Assembly: GCA_035222895.1 (NCBI GenBank)
Contig: JAVYIG010005296.1
Coordinates: 1 to 64,000, forward strand
DNA length: 64,000 bases
Direction: 5' to 3'
Source of the DNA: Strongylocentrotus droebachiensis
Taxonomy: Eukaryota > Echinodermata > Echinoidea > Camarodonta > Strongylocentrotidae
The notes beneath the pieces were generated by a model. It was given only the letters and a program-made list of their open reading frames with translations. It did not search any database and was not told the DNA's origin. Made by a program: the position numbers and the translations under genes. Within the stretch, counting starts at the first letter, position 1; every line of letters begins with the position of its first letter. This document shows, piece by piece, positions 1 to 10,900 of this stretch.

Positions 1-1200
1 GTCCTGGAAGCGGAATCAAGATTCAAGAACTTACATTTTCATTTTTAGGGGTGAGTATGGGTATTGAAGACCGGAGCGGTGCGGGTCGGGGCGGAGGGTC
101 GAGATCGCATCTTTTACCTAGCCTTGGTCTAGAAAAGATCTAGGCTCTAAACTAAACTACACCAATCATATTTTGATAATTTGATATGATGATAAGTCAA
201 GCATGTTAGTGTAATATATGTATTCATAGTATTGTAAGAAGCATTGACTTGTTCCATCTTTTTCAATTTCATGGTTGTCGAGAAGCGAGAGTCTGGACCT
301 CTAGACTAGACCCTAGAATTTTACTTACAATTTCAATTGAAAAATGACATGAAGTCGAAGAAAAGACACAGATCTGCAAGTGCAACTGCAACCTGTTTTG
401 CACTGATTCTAGTGAGAACTGATTACATTATCAAATATTGTTTCAGGACTAGATCTATTCAATTCTTATTATGTGTAACTCTAAGACTAAGAGCATGTTT
501 GCAAGGCCTTGATTGGCAGTAGGCTTACAGCTTTATCTTTGGGGATGAATTTAAATCAAGCCTAGATCTAGATCTAGTTCTAGATCTACCTAAAACTTGT
601 TAGAATAGATCTAGATCTAGAACTTAAGAAAAATAATTGATGTAGAACTAGATATTGATGAGGAAATCCCTGAAGCAGTTTTCCCACGCTATACTGGGAT
701 GAGATGTGTTGTGACAGCAGGTGAAGGTGCAGACAACAAAAGGGACGTACAATTTCTAGTTAATACAGTAAAACAGTGACGTGCAAGTAAAAAATCATGC
801 TGCTATATGGATTACAGCATTAGTAGCAGTCTAGAATTATTGCTGGAGCAATGTGTCGGAGCACCGGCTGTGCTGTCTCAGAAATATGAGCTAGCTACTT
901 GTTTGTGTGTCGGTCTTAAACATTCTGTGCTGCCCTTAATGAATTCAGTGTTTTTTGTATCATTGGAAAAGAAGAGGCCCAATACATGGAACAATACATA
1001 CCCAAAATCATGATAATTATCATGAATATGTAGATCTAGCACAAACTTCTCAGTTTGATCCCAATGAAATCACAGTAACAGATAGGGTAGATCTGGCCTG
1101 GATGAACTTAGGTTTTAAGTTAAAGCTGACATTATACCACTACCAGTTCACTTTTTGAAAATACATGTAGGTCTATGGGTATTCTTTCAGTTGGGTCAAG
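1..1200. other. Flank without a recognised gene; AGATCT-rich microsatellite and a short coding-like stretch
   Basis: No splice-consistent exon of the downstream ligase gene was found here. Around 550-625 the sequence is a degenerate run of CTAGAT/AGATCT units. From 633 to 779 one + frame reads about 48 codons with protein-like composition (for example EIPEAVFPRYTGMRC) before a stop. It does not join the first ligase exon in phase and I cannot assign it; a fragment of an old transposon is possible. Confidence 0.4.
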
Positions 1201-1215
1201 GAAAAACCTATTCAC

Positions 1216-2400
1216 AAAATAGCATTTGACAGCGTGCCCCACCAACGGCTGTTGTCAAAACTTGATGCTTACAAGATCCAAGGGAGCTTCAAAACATGGA
1301 TTGCTGATTTTCTTCATGGCCGAACACAGAGGGTGGTGGAAAATAATGCCAGCTCTCAGTGGTGCAACGTGAAGAGCGGGGTGCCCCAGGGCTGCGTACT
1401 CGGCCCAACACTGTTCTCTACATCAACGATCTCCCTGAGGTGTTGGTCTCCACTGTAAGAATTTACGCAGATGACACCAAGGCTTTCTCATGCGTCTCTA
1501 CTCCTGACCAACGCAAACTTCTCCAAGCTGACCTGTGCTCATTGACAGACTGGTCCTCAAAGTGGCAACTCCAGTTTAACGCAAGAAAATGCTGTGTTTT
1601 ACATCTTGGATCTGGAGACTGTCAGGAGCGCTACACAATCGGGAGTTCAGCCTTGAGTACAGTTGGAGAGGCAAAGGATCATCTGGGGGTACTTGTTGAT
1701 GACAAACTGAAGTTCCACAGCCATGCTTCGTATGCCATCAACAAGGCCAACAGGGTCCTGATCAGCATCAGACGTGCCTTTCAGTGTCATGACACATCCA
1801 CCATTCCCAAGCTGTTTAAGGGACTAGTGCGCCCCCCTCCTTGAGTACGGAAATGTAATCTGGTCGCCAAGGTACATTTCAGATGCAAAAGCTGTGGAGA
1901 GTGTACAGAAGAGAGCAACAAAGATGATCTCCACAATGAAACACCTACCTTACATAAAGAGACTTAAATGCCTAAACTTGGCATCCCTTGAGTACAGGAG
2001 AAGGAGAGGAGACATGATTCAGGTGTACAAGATCATTTATGAGCATGACAGACTCAACCCTGACCACTTCTTCCAACTAGCAGACACACCAACAAGAGGG
2101 CATAGTCTCAAGCTTGCAAAGCCGAGGTGTAGGACAAATGTAAGGAAGAACACATTTAGTCACAGAGTGATTGACGACTGGAACTCTCTGCCTGAAGTAG
2201 TAGTTCAGGCTCCCACCATAGACGCCTTCAAAGCCAGGCTTGATCGTTGCTGGAAGAAACGTGCCATATCTCTCAATACTCGAACTGATTTCTTCAATTT
2301 CTTTGCTCCTGGGACATTGTACATGGTACATTGTCCAGTCAAGATGCAACCTCTTGCCCCTCTGCCTCCCTTGTATATAATGAGAATTATTATTAAAGAG
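1216..2400 (+). mobile_element. Degraded LINE: reverse transcriptase C-terminal half
   Basis: The + strand encodes the second half of a non-LTR reverse transcriptase in three overlapping pieces. The first has AFDSVPHQRLL and GVPQGCVLGPTLF (about 1216-1420). The second carries the catalytic YADD box (YINDLPEVLVSTVRIYADDT) and runs to about 1840. The third has the typical tail RVIDDWNSLPEVVVQAPTID (about 1850-2280). The frame changes near 1420 and again near 1840, so the copy is dead, and the 5' half with the endonuclease is absent. The FDSV/VPQG/YADD/WNSLP signature fits the CR1/Jockey group; the exact clade is not determined. Confidence 0.88.
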
Positions 2401-2402
2401 TA

Positions 2403-2793
2403 TTGTAAGACGCACCTCTTGACCCCCGGGAATGGTGCGTCATTGTACCGATGTGAGTCGTACATTTTGATACCATGACGCACCTTCCGTCACAGAAAGT
2501 GACACACCATTACATTCCATCGACGCACATTTGAGTCAAACATATGACACACCATTTCATGAAAATGACTAGCCAATGACGCACATTTGAGAAACACTTC
2601 TGCTTAGAGAAAGTGACGGTCCCATTGACACACCAAATGACGCAACGTGGTAAAGTGACTTACTATGACGCACATAAGGGTCAGTATTGTGACGGACATT
2701 TTGCGGCCATGACGGTACTGTGCGTCGCAATTTTGGGAAACATGACGCAACCATGACGCACCATTCCCGGGGGTCAAGAGGTGCGTCTTACAA
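2403..2793. mobile_element. MITE with perfect 41-bp terminal inverted repeats
   Basis: Positions 2403-2443 and 2753-2793 are perfect reverse complements over 41 bp, starting TTGTAAGACGCACC. The 391-bp element encodes nothing. Its interior is filled with variants of TGACGCACCAT and TGACACACCAT at irregular spacing. The identical arms point to a fairly recent insertion. It sits right at the 3' end of the LINE remnant. No convincing target duplication was found, so the superfamily is open. Confidence 0.85.
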
Positions 2794-2862
2794 ATGACAA
2801 GTGCATTAGTACAAGAAGATAGACCAAGAAGATAGACCTGGAATCTCGACTGCTGTCTCAGC

Positions 2863-3420
2863 TAGTGCTGTAGTCAAACGTTTAACCGTCCGGTATCCGA
2901 CCGCCCATGGCGGATTCCGTTTTCAATTGGACGGTTTCGTTTTCCTGTTTTTTTTTTTTTTTTTTTTTTAATTTTTTTTTTTTTTTAAGTTTTGATTTAT
3001 GCCCCTCCACCTGGCACTATGCCTGGCAATGTCTCCCAGCTCAGTAATCTGTGTGTTGACTCACCACTCCGAAACTAGAACAACACTCCAATTTGTCTGT
3101 CATCTTGGTTTGAAAGTAATCTTTGTAATAGATCTCAATGTAGTTTATAATAATAATTCATCAAATTTTTACACAAGGCGTACCACAAGGTTCTATCCTA
3201 GGTCCTCTACTGTTTTTAATTTCGTTAATGATCTTACACATTCATCTAAAAACTACATTGTTACTATTATTTGTGACAAGTTCACAAGCACAAATCGGCG
3301 CCTTCAACTACACCTCGCGGTTAAATGAAAGTCCTTCCCGCTTTTTTTTTATAAAATCGTTTAACCGGTTTTGACTGGCGGTTAAACGGAATTGGATATA
3401 TCAGTGATGTTACAGCACTA
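2863..3420. mobile_element. Non-autonomous hAT-like element, 8-bp target duplication
   Basis: The element begins TAGTGCTGTA and ends TACAGCACTA, and is flanked on both sides by GTCTCAGC (2855-2862 and 3421-3428), a perfect 8-bp duplication. GTTTAACCG also recurs inverted just inside both ends. An 8-bp duplication plus a TAGTG/CAGTG-type end fits hAT. There is no transposase frame; the cargo is a LINE fragment (separate entry) and a poly-T tract near 2950-2985. Confidence 0.85.
2995..3340 (+). mobile_element. LINE reverse transcriptase fragment inside the hAT-like element
   Basis: Around 3174-3235 the + strand reads GVPQGSILGPLLF and then, after a frame change, VNDL, the block preceding the catalytic motif of LINE reverse transcriptases. 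The whole segment is repeated with modest divergence at about 57925-58265 on the same strand. The copy here is too short and broken to be active. Confidence 0.7.
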
Positions 3421-3641
3421 GTCTCAGCATTCTTCCAGTATTTGCGGTAAAGGTAAAGGTAAAATTATACTGTGAATAAAAGAAACATGTAGTCTTAAGA
3501 ACTAAGATGTATAGATTTAGTTTATATGACTTCAGAAAGTAAATTGTCATTTTAGAACCTATTAGTCATGATAAGTTGAATATCATGGCACATCCTTTTA
3601 TCCTTTCAAAGCAGCAACCTAAACAACTGATTTGTCTGCAG

Positions 3642-4939
3642 TGGTCGTCAAAGTGCAGGTCTGGTATTAAAGTGGCTGAAGGCAGATCAGCACATCTACC
3701 ACTCTCCACAGGACCACAGCTCACAAACTATGTATCCTGCAGGGGGCCCACCAAGGCATAACCAAGGGTAATTCCATAGTACCTCTTAATTTGTCTTTGG
3801 TTGTGATACGATTGCTACTATTTTCTCATCTTTAGCCCTTTCATTTGGTATAGATCATCAGTCAACCCCACTATAATGTATTGGAGTTCACTAATAGGCT
3901 GAAAGATAATAGCTCATCAATTCTTGTAATTTTGCTAGATGTGTCAAAAGACTGTAGAAAATGTTTGAATTGTTTTTCTTGATGAGAAGTGTTGATATTT
4001 ATTATAATATGAATAACAAAATTCTTTTATAAAACACCTTGTCATTAGATAAAAAGCGCACAAGAAATACTTACAAGCAAACAAAGAGAGAGAATAGGAT
4101 GAATGTTTTAGTTTACAGTGAGTATTCAGAGACTAAAATGCATATTACCATAAGCTGAAATTTTATGTGAAGCTTAGCTTTCTCACTTAAATGTCTCATT
4201 TTGAACGATGCAATATTTGGGTGGAAGATCTTTGATCAAAAAGTCAAGGATTGTAAGTGGTTTGTGATGCTAAATGGCAGACAACTTAAAAGAAGAAAAA
4301 AATGCTCTGACCAGCCCACAAGTACATTTGCTATGAATGTGTGTTTAAGCATGGAGGATGTATTGCCATGATAGATTGTTTACGTTGTATAATTAAATAT
4401 TTTTCTTTCTCTTTGGGATCCTGCAAATATTCCAGATATCATGTGCTTTATGCCAACCAAGTGAATCCAGGACAGTGTATGCCTGGGCCCTTGGTGAACA
4501 CAGCAGGAACCATGCACCCAGCAGTGCAACACAGTCTTTTGGGTCCCCCTACATTGCTGCAGCCCAACTTTGCACCAGCTCCCCTGATGGTGCCAATGAG
4601 CCAATCCTCCTTTCTACCATCTCAGCCTCAACCACAGTATTTATCCAAGGCTGTGTCTCCAAGCCGTGCCCCTCACCATACAGATAACCAAGGCCAAGTC
4701 GTGCAACAAGAAAATTTCCGGAGAGGGGGTTTTCGCGGCGGTTATGGATCTTCAGGTCAGTTTTCAACTCCTCATCTTCCTCCACGCAGCACGGGCGGGG
4801 TTGGATTTGCATCCCAAGGTTCCACCCCATCTGCACCTCCTCCTCTATTCCGTCCAGGCCCCCACACACCTTCATCCAAAGGAAGAACCACAGGGGACCA
4901 GAAACAGCTCAACCCAACTGAAAAGGAAGACCTTTATCG
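3642..4939 (+). CDS. Ligase exons 1-2 visible: proline-rich region with RGG motif
   Basis: Exon 3642-3767 encodes GRQSAGLVLKWLKADQHIY and joins 4436-4939 in phase (split glycine codon). The second exon encodes about 168 residues rich in P, Q, S and G, with an RGGFRGGYG patch suggestive of RNA or protein binding, and ends with KQLNPTEKEDLYR. The polypyrimidine tract and CAG before 4436 and the CG|GTGAGT donor at 4939 support the boundaries. Confidence 0.8.
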
Positions 4940-7900
4940 GTGAGTATAAAATGTATTTCTAGTCATCAGAACGGCACTTGGTGTTGCCCCTTTACAAATG
5001 GATTGTATGCCTCTGCCCACCAAAGGCGTTATGTTTTTAGGTTGTCCCGCCTTTCTCATTTGTTTGTTGATATTTAGTGCCTTTTCATGACTTTGAAATT
5101 AATAATATTGGTCTAAGAGAAGAGGCAATACATGCAGGCCGCCATCTTGGATTATAATGTAGGCATGCATTATAATCCAAGATGGCGGCCCGCATGTTTT
5201 GCCTCTTTTCTTAGACCAATATTATTAATTTCAAAGTCATGAAAAGGCACTAAATATCAAAAAACATGGTCTACAACAACTCCAAATGACAAAATAATCT
5301 CAGCTTTGAACTTTTTTGAAGCAATTGATAGCCAAAAACTTGAAAAATGTTGGCATTAAAAAAAAAAAAATTCTTCCAATTTTTTCTGATTGTTTTTATT
5401 GATCGGCAATCGGAAATTATTATCCGATCACCCCTGATCGGCTCAAGATCGGCCCCCCGATTCCAATGATCGGTTACAGGCCTAGATGAAGGTTCTTTAT
5501 AAATAGCCTTTGAATTCCATTTTTCAAAGAATACTTCCACCTGTGTATCATGGAGTGCACTGCTTGTGCATAAATGAATAATGATTACATAATATAACTT
5601 TCATGAGCACGAATCCAGTATTATGTCTCTGTGTATTTCACAATTTGGTCTGCAATGACCTTTATCTGCTTAAAATGCTCAGACTGCAACCGTGAACTGG
5701 CTTATTGCTGATAACATTCTTTTAAGGTTTTGACTGCTTTGTACATATATTACTATTTTGACAATTTTAAAAACTGATATAAAAACGGAAATTGATTGTA
5801 ACTACCCAATTTGAGTTGTTATGAATTGACATAAGCACATTTCATTGCTATTGAACTTCTACTTACCGGTAACATTGAAAAAAAGTGTGTGTCCACATTC
5901 AGCAGAATGGTGCATTACCCGTACACCCTTCTGCCCGAGAATATAATAATTTCTTTTTTGGGGGGTTGTCCGTCCGTACGTACGTCCTGTTCCCATGATT
6001 GCGTTATCTCAAGAACTGATCGATGAATTCCCCGCCAAACTTATGTCACGTATGTATCTTGCAGAGCCGATGAACTGATTAGATTTTTGGGTCATGAGGT
6101 CAAAGGTCACAGGGTCATACATGTATATGAAATATAGCTTGTCATCACGATATTCTGAGAACCTGTTAATGGATTACAATCAAACTTTTTTTTTTTAATT
6201 GCTTCTGTTTTGGTTTGTAAAATTGCTCTATGGCAGAGGCATCATTTTCGACTGCCCAGTTGAAGATCCATCCAATTTCTATAAGTGGTTTGAAGGAATT
6301 GTGTTCTTTTTCAGAGTTTCAGAACGATTGCACAGAATCTTTCAACCAGTTTCTCTCAGATGTAATTCCAGTACCAGGAGTAAATGTGAGTTTTAACTCA
6401 ATTGTTTTTCAGCATGTTCGGGGTGGTGCTGCAGCAGCATGGACCGATAGAGGTGACTGATAGCCGGCTCTTGAGCATCTTCATGGGACTGTCACCATGG
6501 ATGCGCCAGGGTATCAAGTACCTTGGAGGCCTGAAGGACTTCTTCAGACACGGAGACATCTTTAAGGTTGATGGAGATGTCGTCTCGTTGGCCTGGCAAG
6601 AAGAGGAGGTATGGATGAAATATTATTTCACACCCAACCCCCTCCCTCTTTCTCCCCTTTCCTCTCTACAGAGTGCCCCTCTCTCTCTTATTTTTTATTT
6701 TTTTACCTGGAATGATTGCCGAAAATGCTTTGCCCATAATCAGTACCTCTATAATTGGGAGAAAGCCACTGTCTAAAGGAAGAGGAAATTCGATGAAGCA
6801 GGTGGGAGACCACAGAAAAAAATTCCTAGGGGGGGGGGGGGGGGGGGGGGGTGGGGGGGTGAGACAGGCAGAATCACCTCTTTGCCCATGTATATATTCT
6901 TGAAAGGTAATTTATGATCTAATAGTCTACATGTGGATATGTGCAGATGCTTAATAGCACATTGTTGTAAATACCTTTATCATTTTACCTGTTTCCATTA
7001 TATATTATTAGTTTTGTCTAATAAGCATTCATTTTCTCTCTACAGGCAGAGGATAAACCAAACCAAAGCAAGACATCTCGCACTTCACCCATGGCAACCA
7101 AGCCCAAGTCCCCCCTCACCCTTCAATCCAAAGTCCTCTCCCTTCACACCAAAGTCGCCATCACCCTTCAATCCAAAGTCCTCTCCCTTCACACCAAAGT
7201 CGCCATCACCCTTCAAACCCAAATCCCTCTCACCCTTCACACCAAAGTCACCATCACCCTTCAAACCAAAGTCACCATCACCTATTGGCACCCAGACAGT
7301 GGATACTGATGGTAACAGCAAGTCTAAGGATGCTCCTAAAGATTGCAATGTTCAGTCATCTACTGAGAGTGGTAAGTTTGATTAAAGTTAAAAATGTAAC
7401 ACAATTATCTGGTGTTTTGGATATTAATCTTTGCACAATGTACAGTCTTCTGTCATCAGGGTTCGTGTAAAACTTCAATATTTGCACTTTTTAAGTATTT
7501 TCATTGTGCACTTTGATTCATATGGTTTCATGGGAAATGTGTGATCTCTAAAAAGAGGTGAATTTAAGTTTTTGGCATGGATGGTTTTGAATTGTTTCAA
7601 ATTCAATTTATTTTCTTTATTTCCAGCTTATTCCACAATATTTGACATTCAAACAAAGATTCTACGGTTCATTAGCGGTTCATCAAAGGTTATCTGCTTC
7701 TTTTTATGCCTCCGTTACGAAGTAGTAGAGGCATAATATTATCGGGTTCTCCGTCTGTCCCCAAGCTTTGAAATAAGCAGGCGCAGGGCGCAAATTTGCG
7801 CTCATAGAACCACCAATTGCGCCCGTAAGTCATCTGAAACTAGACGGCAAGGCGCAAGTGTTTGCCGTGAAAATGCGCCCATAAAATATTAGGACAGAAA

Positions 7901-10900
7901 AATACATGAATACACAAAACAATTGCTGCATGAGCCCTCTACTAGCTTCGTATTCAGTATGTGCATTTCTTGGTCGGCGCGGTGATTCTTCACGTAAAAT
8001 CTTATACACAAAGTTGGTTGTAATTGTAAATAACTCGACCCATACCTTACCAAACTTGGGATATGTATTCATCTTGCTGACCCAATGAACTGATTAGATT
8101 TTGGGGTCATAGGTCATGGGGCTCCTTATGTATGCAAAAATAGCTAGTGATTGCATTCTCATTAGAACCGATGGACAGATTACCATCAAACTCGGGACAT
8201 GTATTTATCTTGCAGAGCCAATGAACTGAGTAGATTATGGGGTCATGAGGTCAAAGATCACGGGGCTCATATGTATGCAAAAAAATAGCTTGTAAACGCC
8301 TTCTTATTAGAACTGACGGATGGATTACTATCAAAATCGGGACATATATGTATCTTGCAGAGCCAATGAACTGAGTAGATTTTGGATTCATGAGGTCAAA
8401 GATCAAAGGGTCATGCATGTATACTAAAAATTGCTTGTAATCACGATATTCTGAGAACCTGTCAATGGATTACAATCAAACTTGAATTTGAAAATTGCTT
8501 CTGTTTTGGTTTTGTAAAATCGCTCTATGGCGGAGGCATCATTTTTTACTGTGCTCAATCAAATAACCATCTAATTTTTAATGCATGGCAACAAATTCAG
8601 TCCAGAAAATAACTAGTTATTCTTATTTAAAGCCAGAAGGGTGTTCTCTTGTATTATTTTAGACATAGTTGATGCCCTTCTAACTCTCAACAGATGAAAT
8701 TCCTTCCAATGTTGTCTGCATGTGCCACCCACACTGGTCACAGAAGGGGTTGAAAAGTACATTTGAATAATTTGTTAACTGGTCTGTGTTTTCTGTAGAT
8801 TCTGAAGAGGATGATGCATGTTGGGAGGGAGAGGAGCAGGGCTGGTGGCTATTAGATCCCCTCCCAGGGGAGGAAGAGAATTGGAAGGAGATATCACCCC
8901 TCCAGGGAAGGATGGGAGGTGGATACTATGACGATTTCAGAAAGTTAGAAGAGAAAGGTACAACACAAATAGATTGCCTATAAAATCCTCACTTGCATGT
9001 TGAAGGTGAAAACTAACTATTTCAATGAAATTTAACTAAACATATTTATGAACATTTTGTATTCTGTGAATATAGTGTGACATGACAAACTAACTTGATT
9101 AATTTGCTGTAACCCTTACTCGTTAATATGAAGTTTTTTGTCTATTTTAATAAGGTGGTTTAGCGCAATGCAGTGGCACCAAAAGACGCGTCCGGAACGC
9201 AAAATATATAATCGTAGAGAGATACAAATTAATCACTAGATGTAAAACAACATTGTTAGGATATGGAGCAGGTAAATGCATGAGGCTTAATGTTAGCTAA
9301 ACTTTCATTCAGATATATGTCAAACAAAGAACTTTTAATTGATAAAAATCACCAACTATTATGTATTTTGCGTTCCGGACACATCACTTAGTCCCATTAC
9401 ATTTGGCTAGGCTACCTAATGGATGTCTGTACTTAGGTAACACTTATTAACAAATGTGTTATTTATGGTGGAAACCTATTAAAGCGTGTATCACTATGAG
9501 GTGATATGAGTTGACTAATACATGTATATAACAAATGCACCTTTTATGTGCTTTACTTGTGGTTGCATTTGTCAAGTTTCAGGAAATGGAAAGTAGTTGG
9601 AGGCTACCAGCTTGAATCATTCAAGGCACCAAATACTTTATCGTTCATCATTAATTGCAGAAGTTTTTATTTTGATTGATTGATTAATATTAAGAGTTCA
9701 ATAAATTAAATAATTGTGTTAAACCTTTCCAAAGTAATAGTATTATTTTCAAGAATAATTATTAATATTTAATCTTGTTTTGTATACATAATTAGTGTGA
9801 TTGCATTTACTCATTTTAAAAAGCTTTAATAAGAATGTTTTTCCTCATCAAGTGTTTTAATGTGAAGCGCTAGTATATTTTTGCTATTCAATTTCTTTTG
9901 TTCTCTTTTGAAATACAGATAACAAAGATCCTGAGGAAATTCAAAAGAAGCTACTGTCTATAAGCCCTTCCGCCATTGGCAGTACAACAGAAGAGGAAAA
10001 GAATAAATCACCTGTACAGAACAATAAGGAAATTCAGAAGAAGTTAGTATTTACAAGCACTCCCTCTCTTGGTAGCACAACAGAGGATGAACAGAAGACT
10101 TCACTTCTGAGGAATGATAGCCCCACCCCATGGAACTGGGAGGAGTCTGCCATTGCTCAGGAAGCTGAGGCCCAATTGAGACGAGTGTCGGAGCTAACCC
10201 AAGATAGGCAACAATCAGGTCAGTCCCCGCAGACCCTTGGTGGGGAGAGTGGAAAAAATGATGCAAGGTCATGGCCATTGGATGCAGAGGGATCGACAGG
10301 AGGGAGATCTTTGGGAGAGAAGAGTGATGGTAGTGTCCAGGAAGAGGAGTGTGAGAGGAGGAGCCCAGAGATGATCTATCGATCTGGGTCCCTTCGTCAG
10401 GCAGAAGGTGATGTCATCGTCTTGGAGGACATCGAAGTTAGTGGTACAGAAGAGGAGGAAGGTGAGGTTATTGGAGGAACCGATAGTGCCGAGGAGAAAA
10501 GTGATGTCTTCACAGATGCCCTGGAGGATGGCCAAGAGGATGCAGATACAGTGGGTGAAGGAATGAGAGTCAAGGATGATCATCAGGGATCGTCATCCTT
10601 CTCCTCCATCAATGGTATAGCCCTTAGAGAGGTAGAGGAGCAAAGACCAGAAAGCTGTATGAAAGAGGATATGATGTCTGATATGATTTCTAAACTGATC
10701 AATGTTGCCGTCTCCGAAGTCACCAAATCACAACCCAGGAGTACCACCGACCATGAGACAGACCAAAATAAACCCAGTTCTAGCCAGGATTCTCAAAGAG
10801 CTGATGAGGAGAGTGTGTTGGTCAGCAGCACTAAAATGGGATTGTCAAAGTCAGTTCGGAGCATTGGAGTAGAAACACCAAAGCCTCAGCAGTCACATAA

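Noticed and set aside
4549-4875. 108-codon - frame opposite ligase exon 2
   Set aside because: Antisense shadow of a proline-rich exon with strong splice sites on the + strand.
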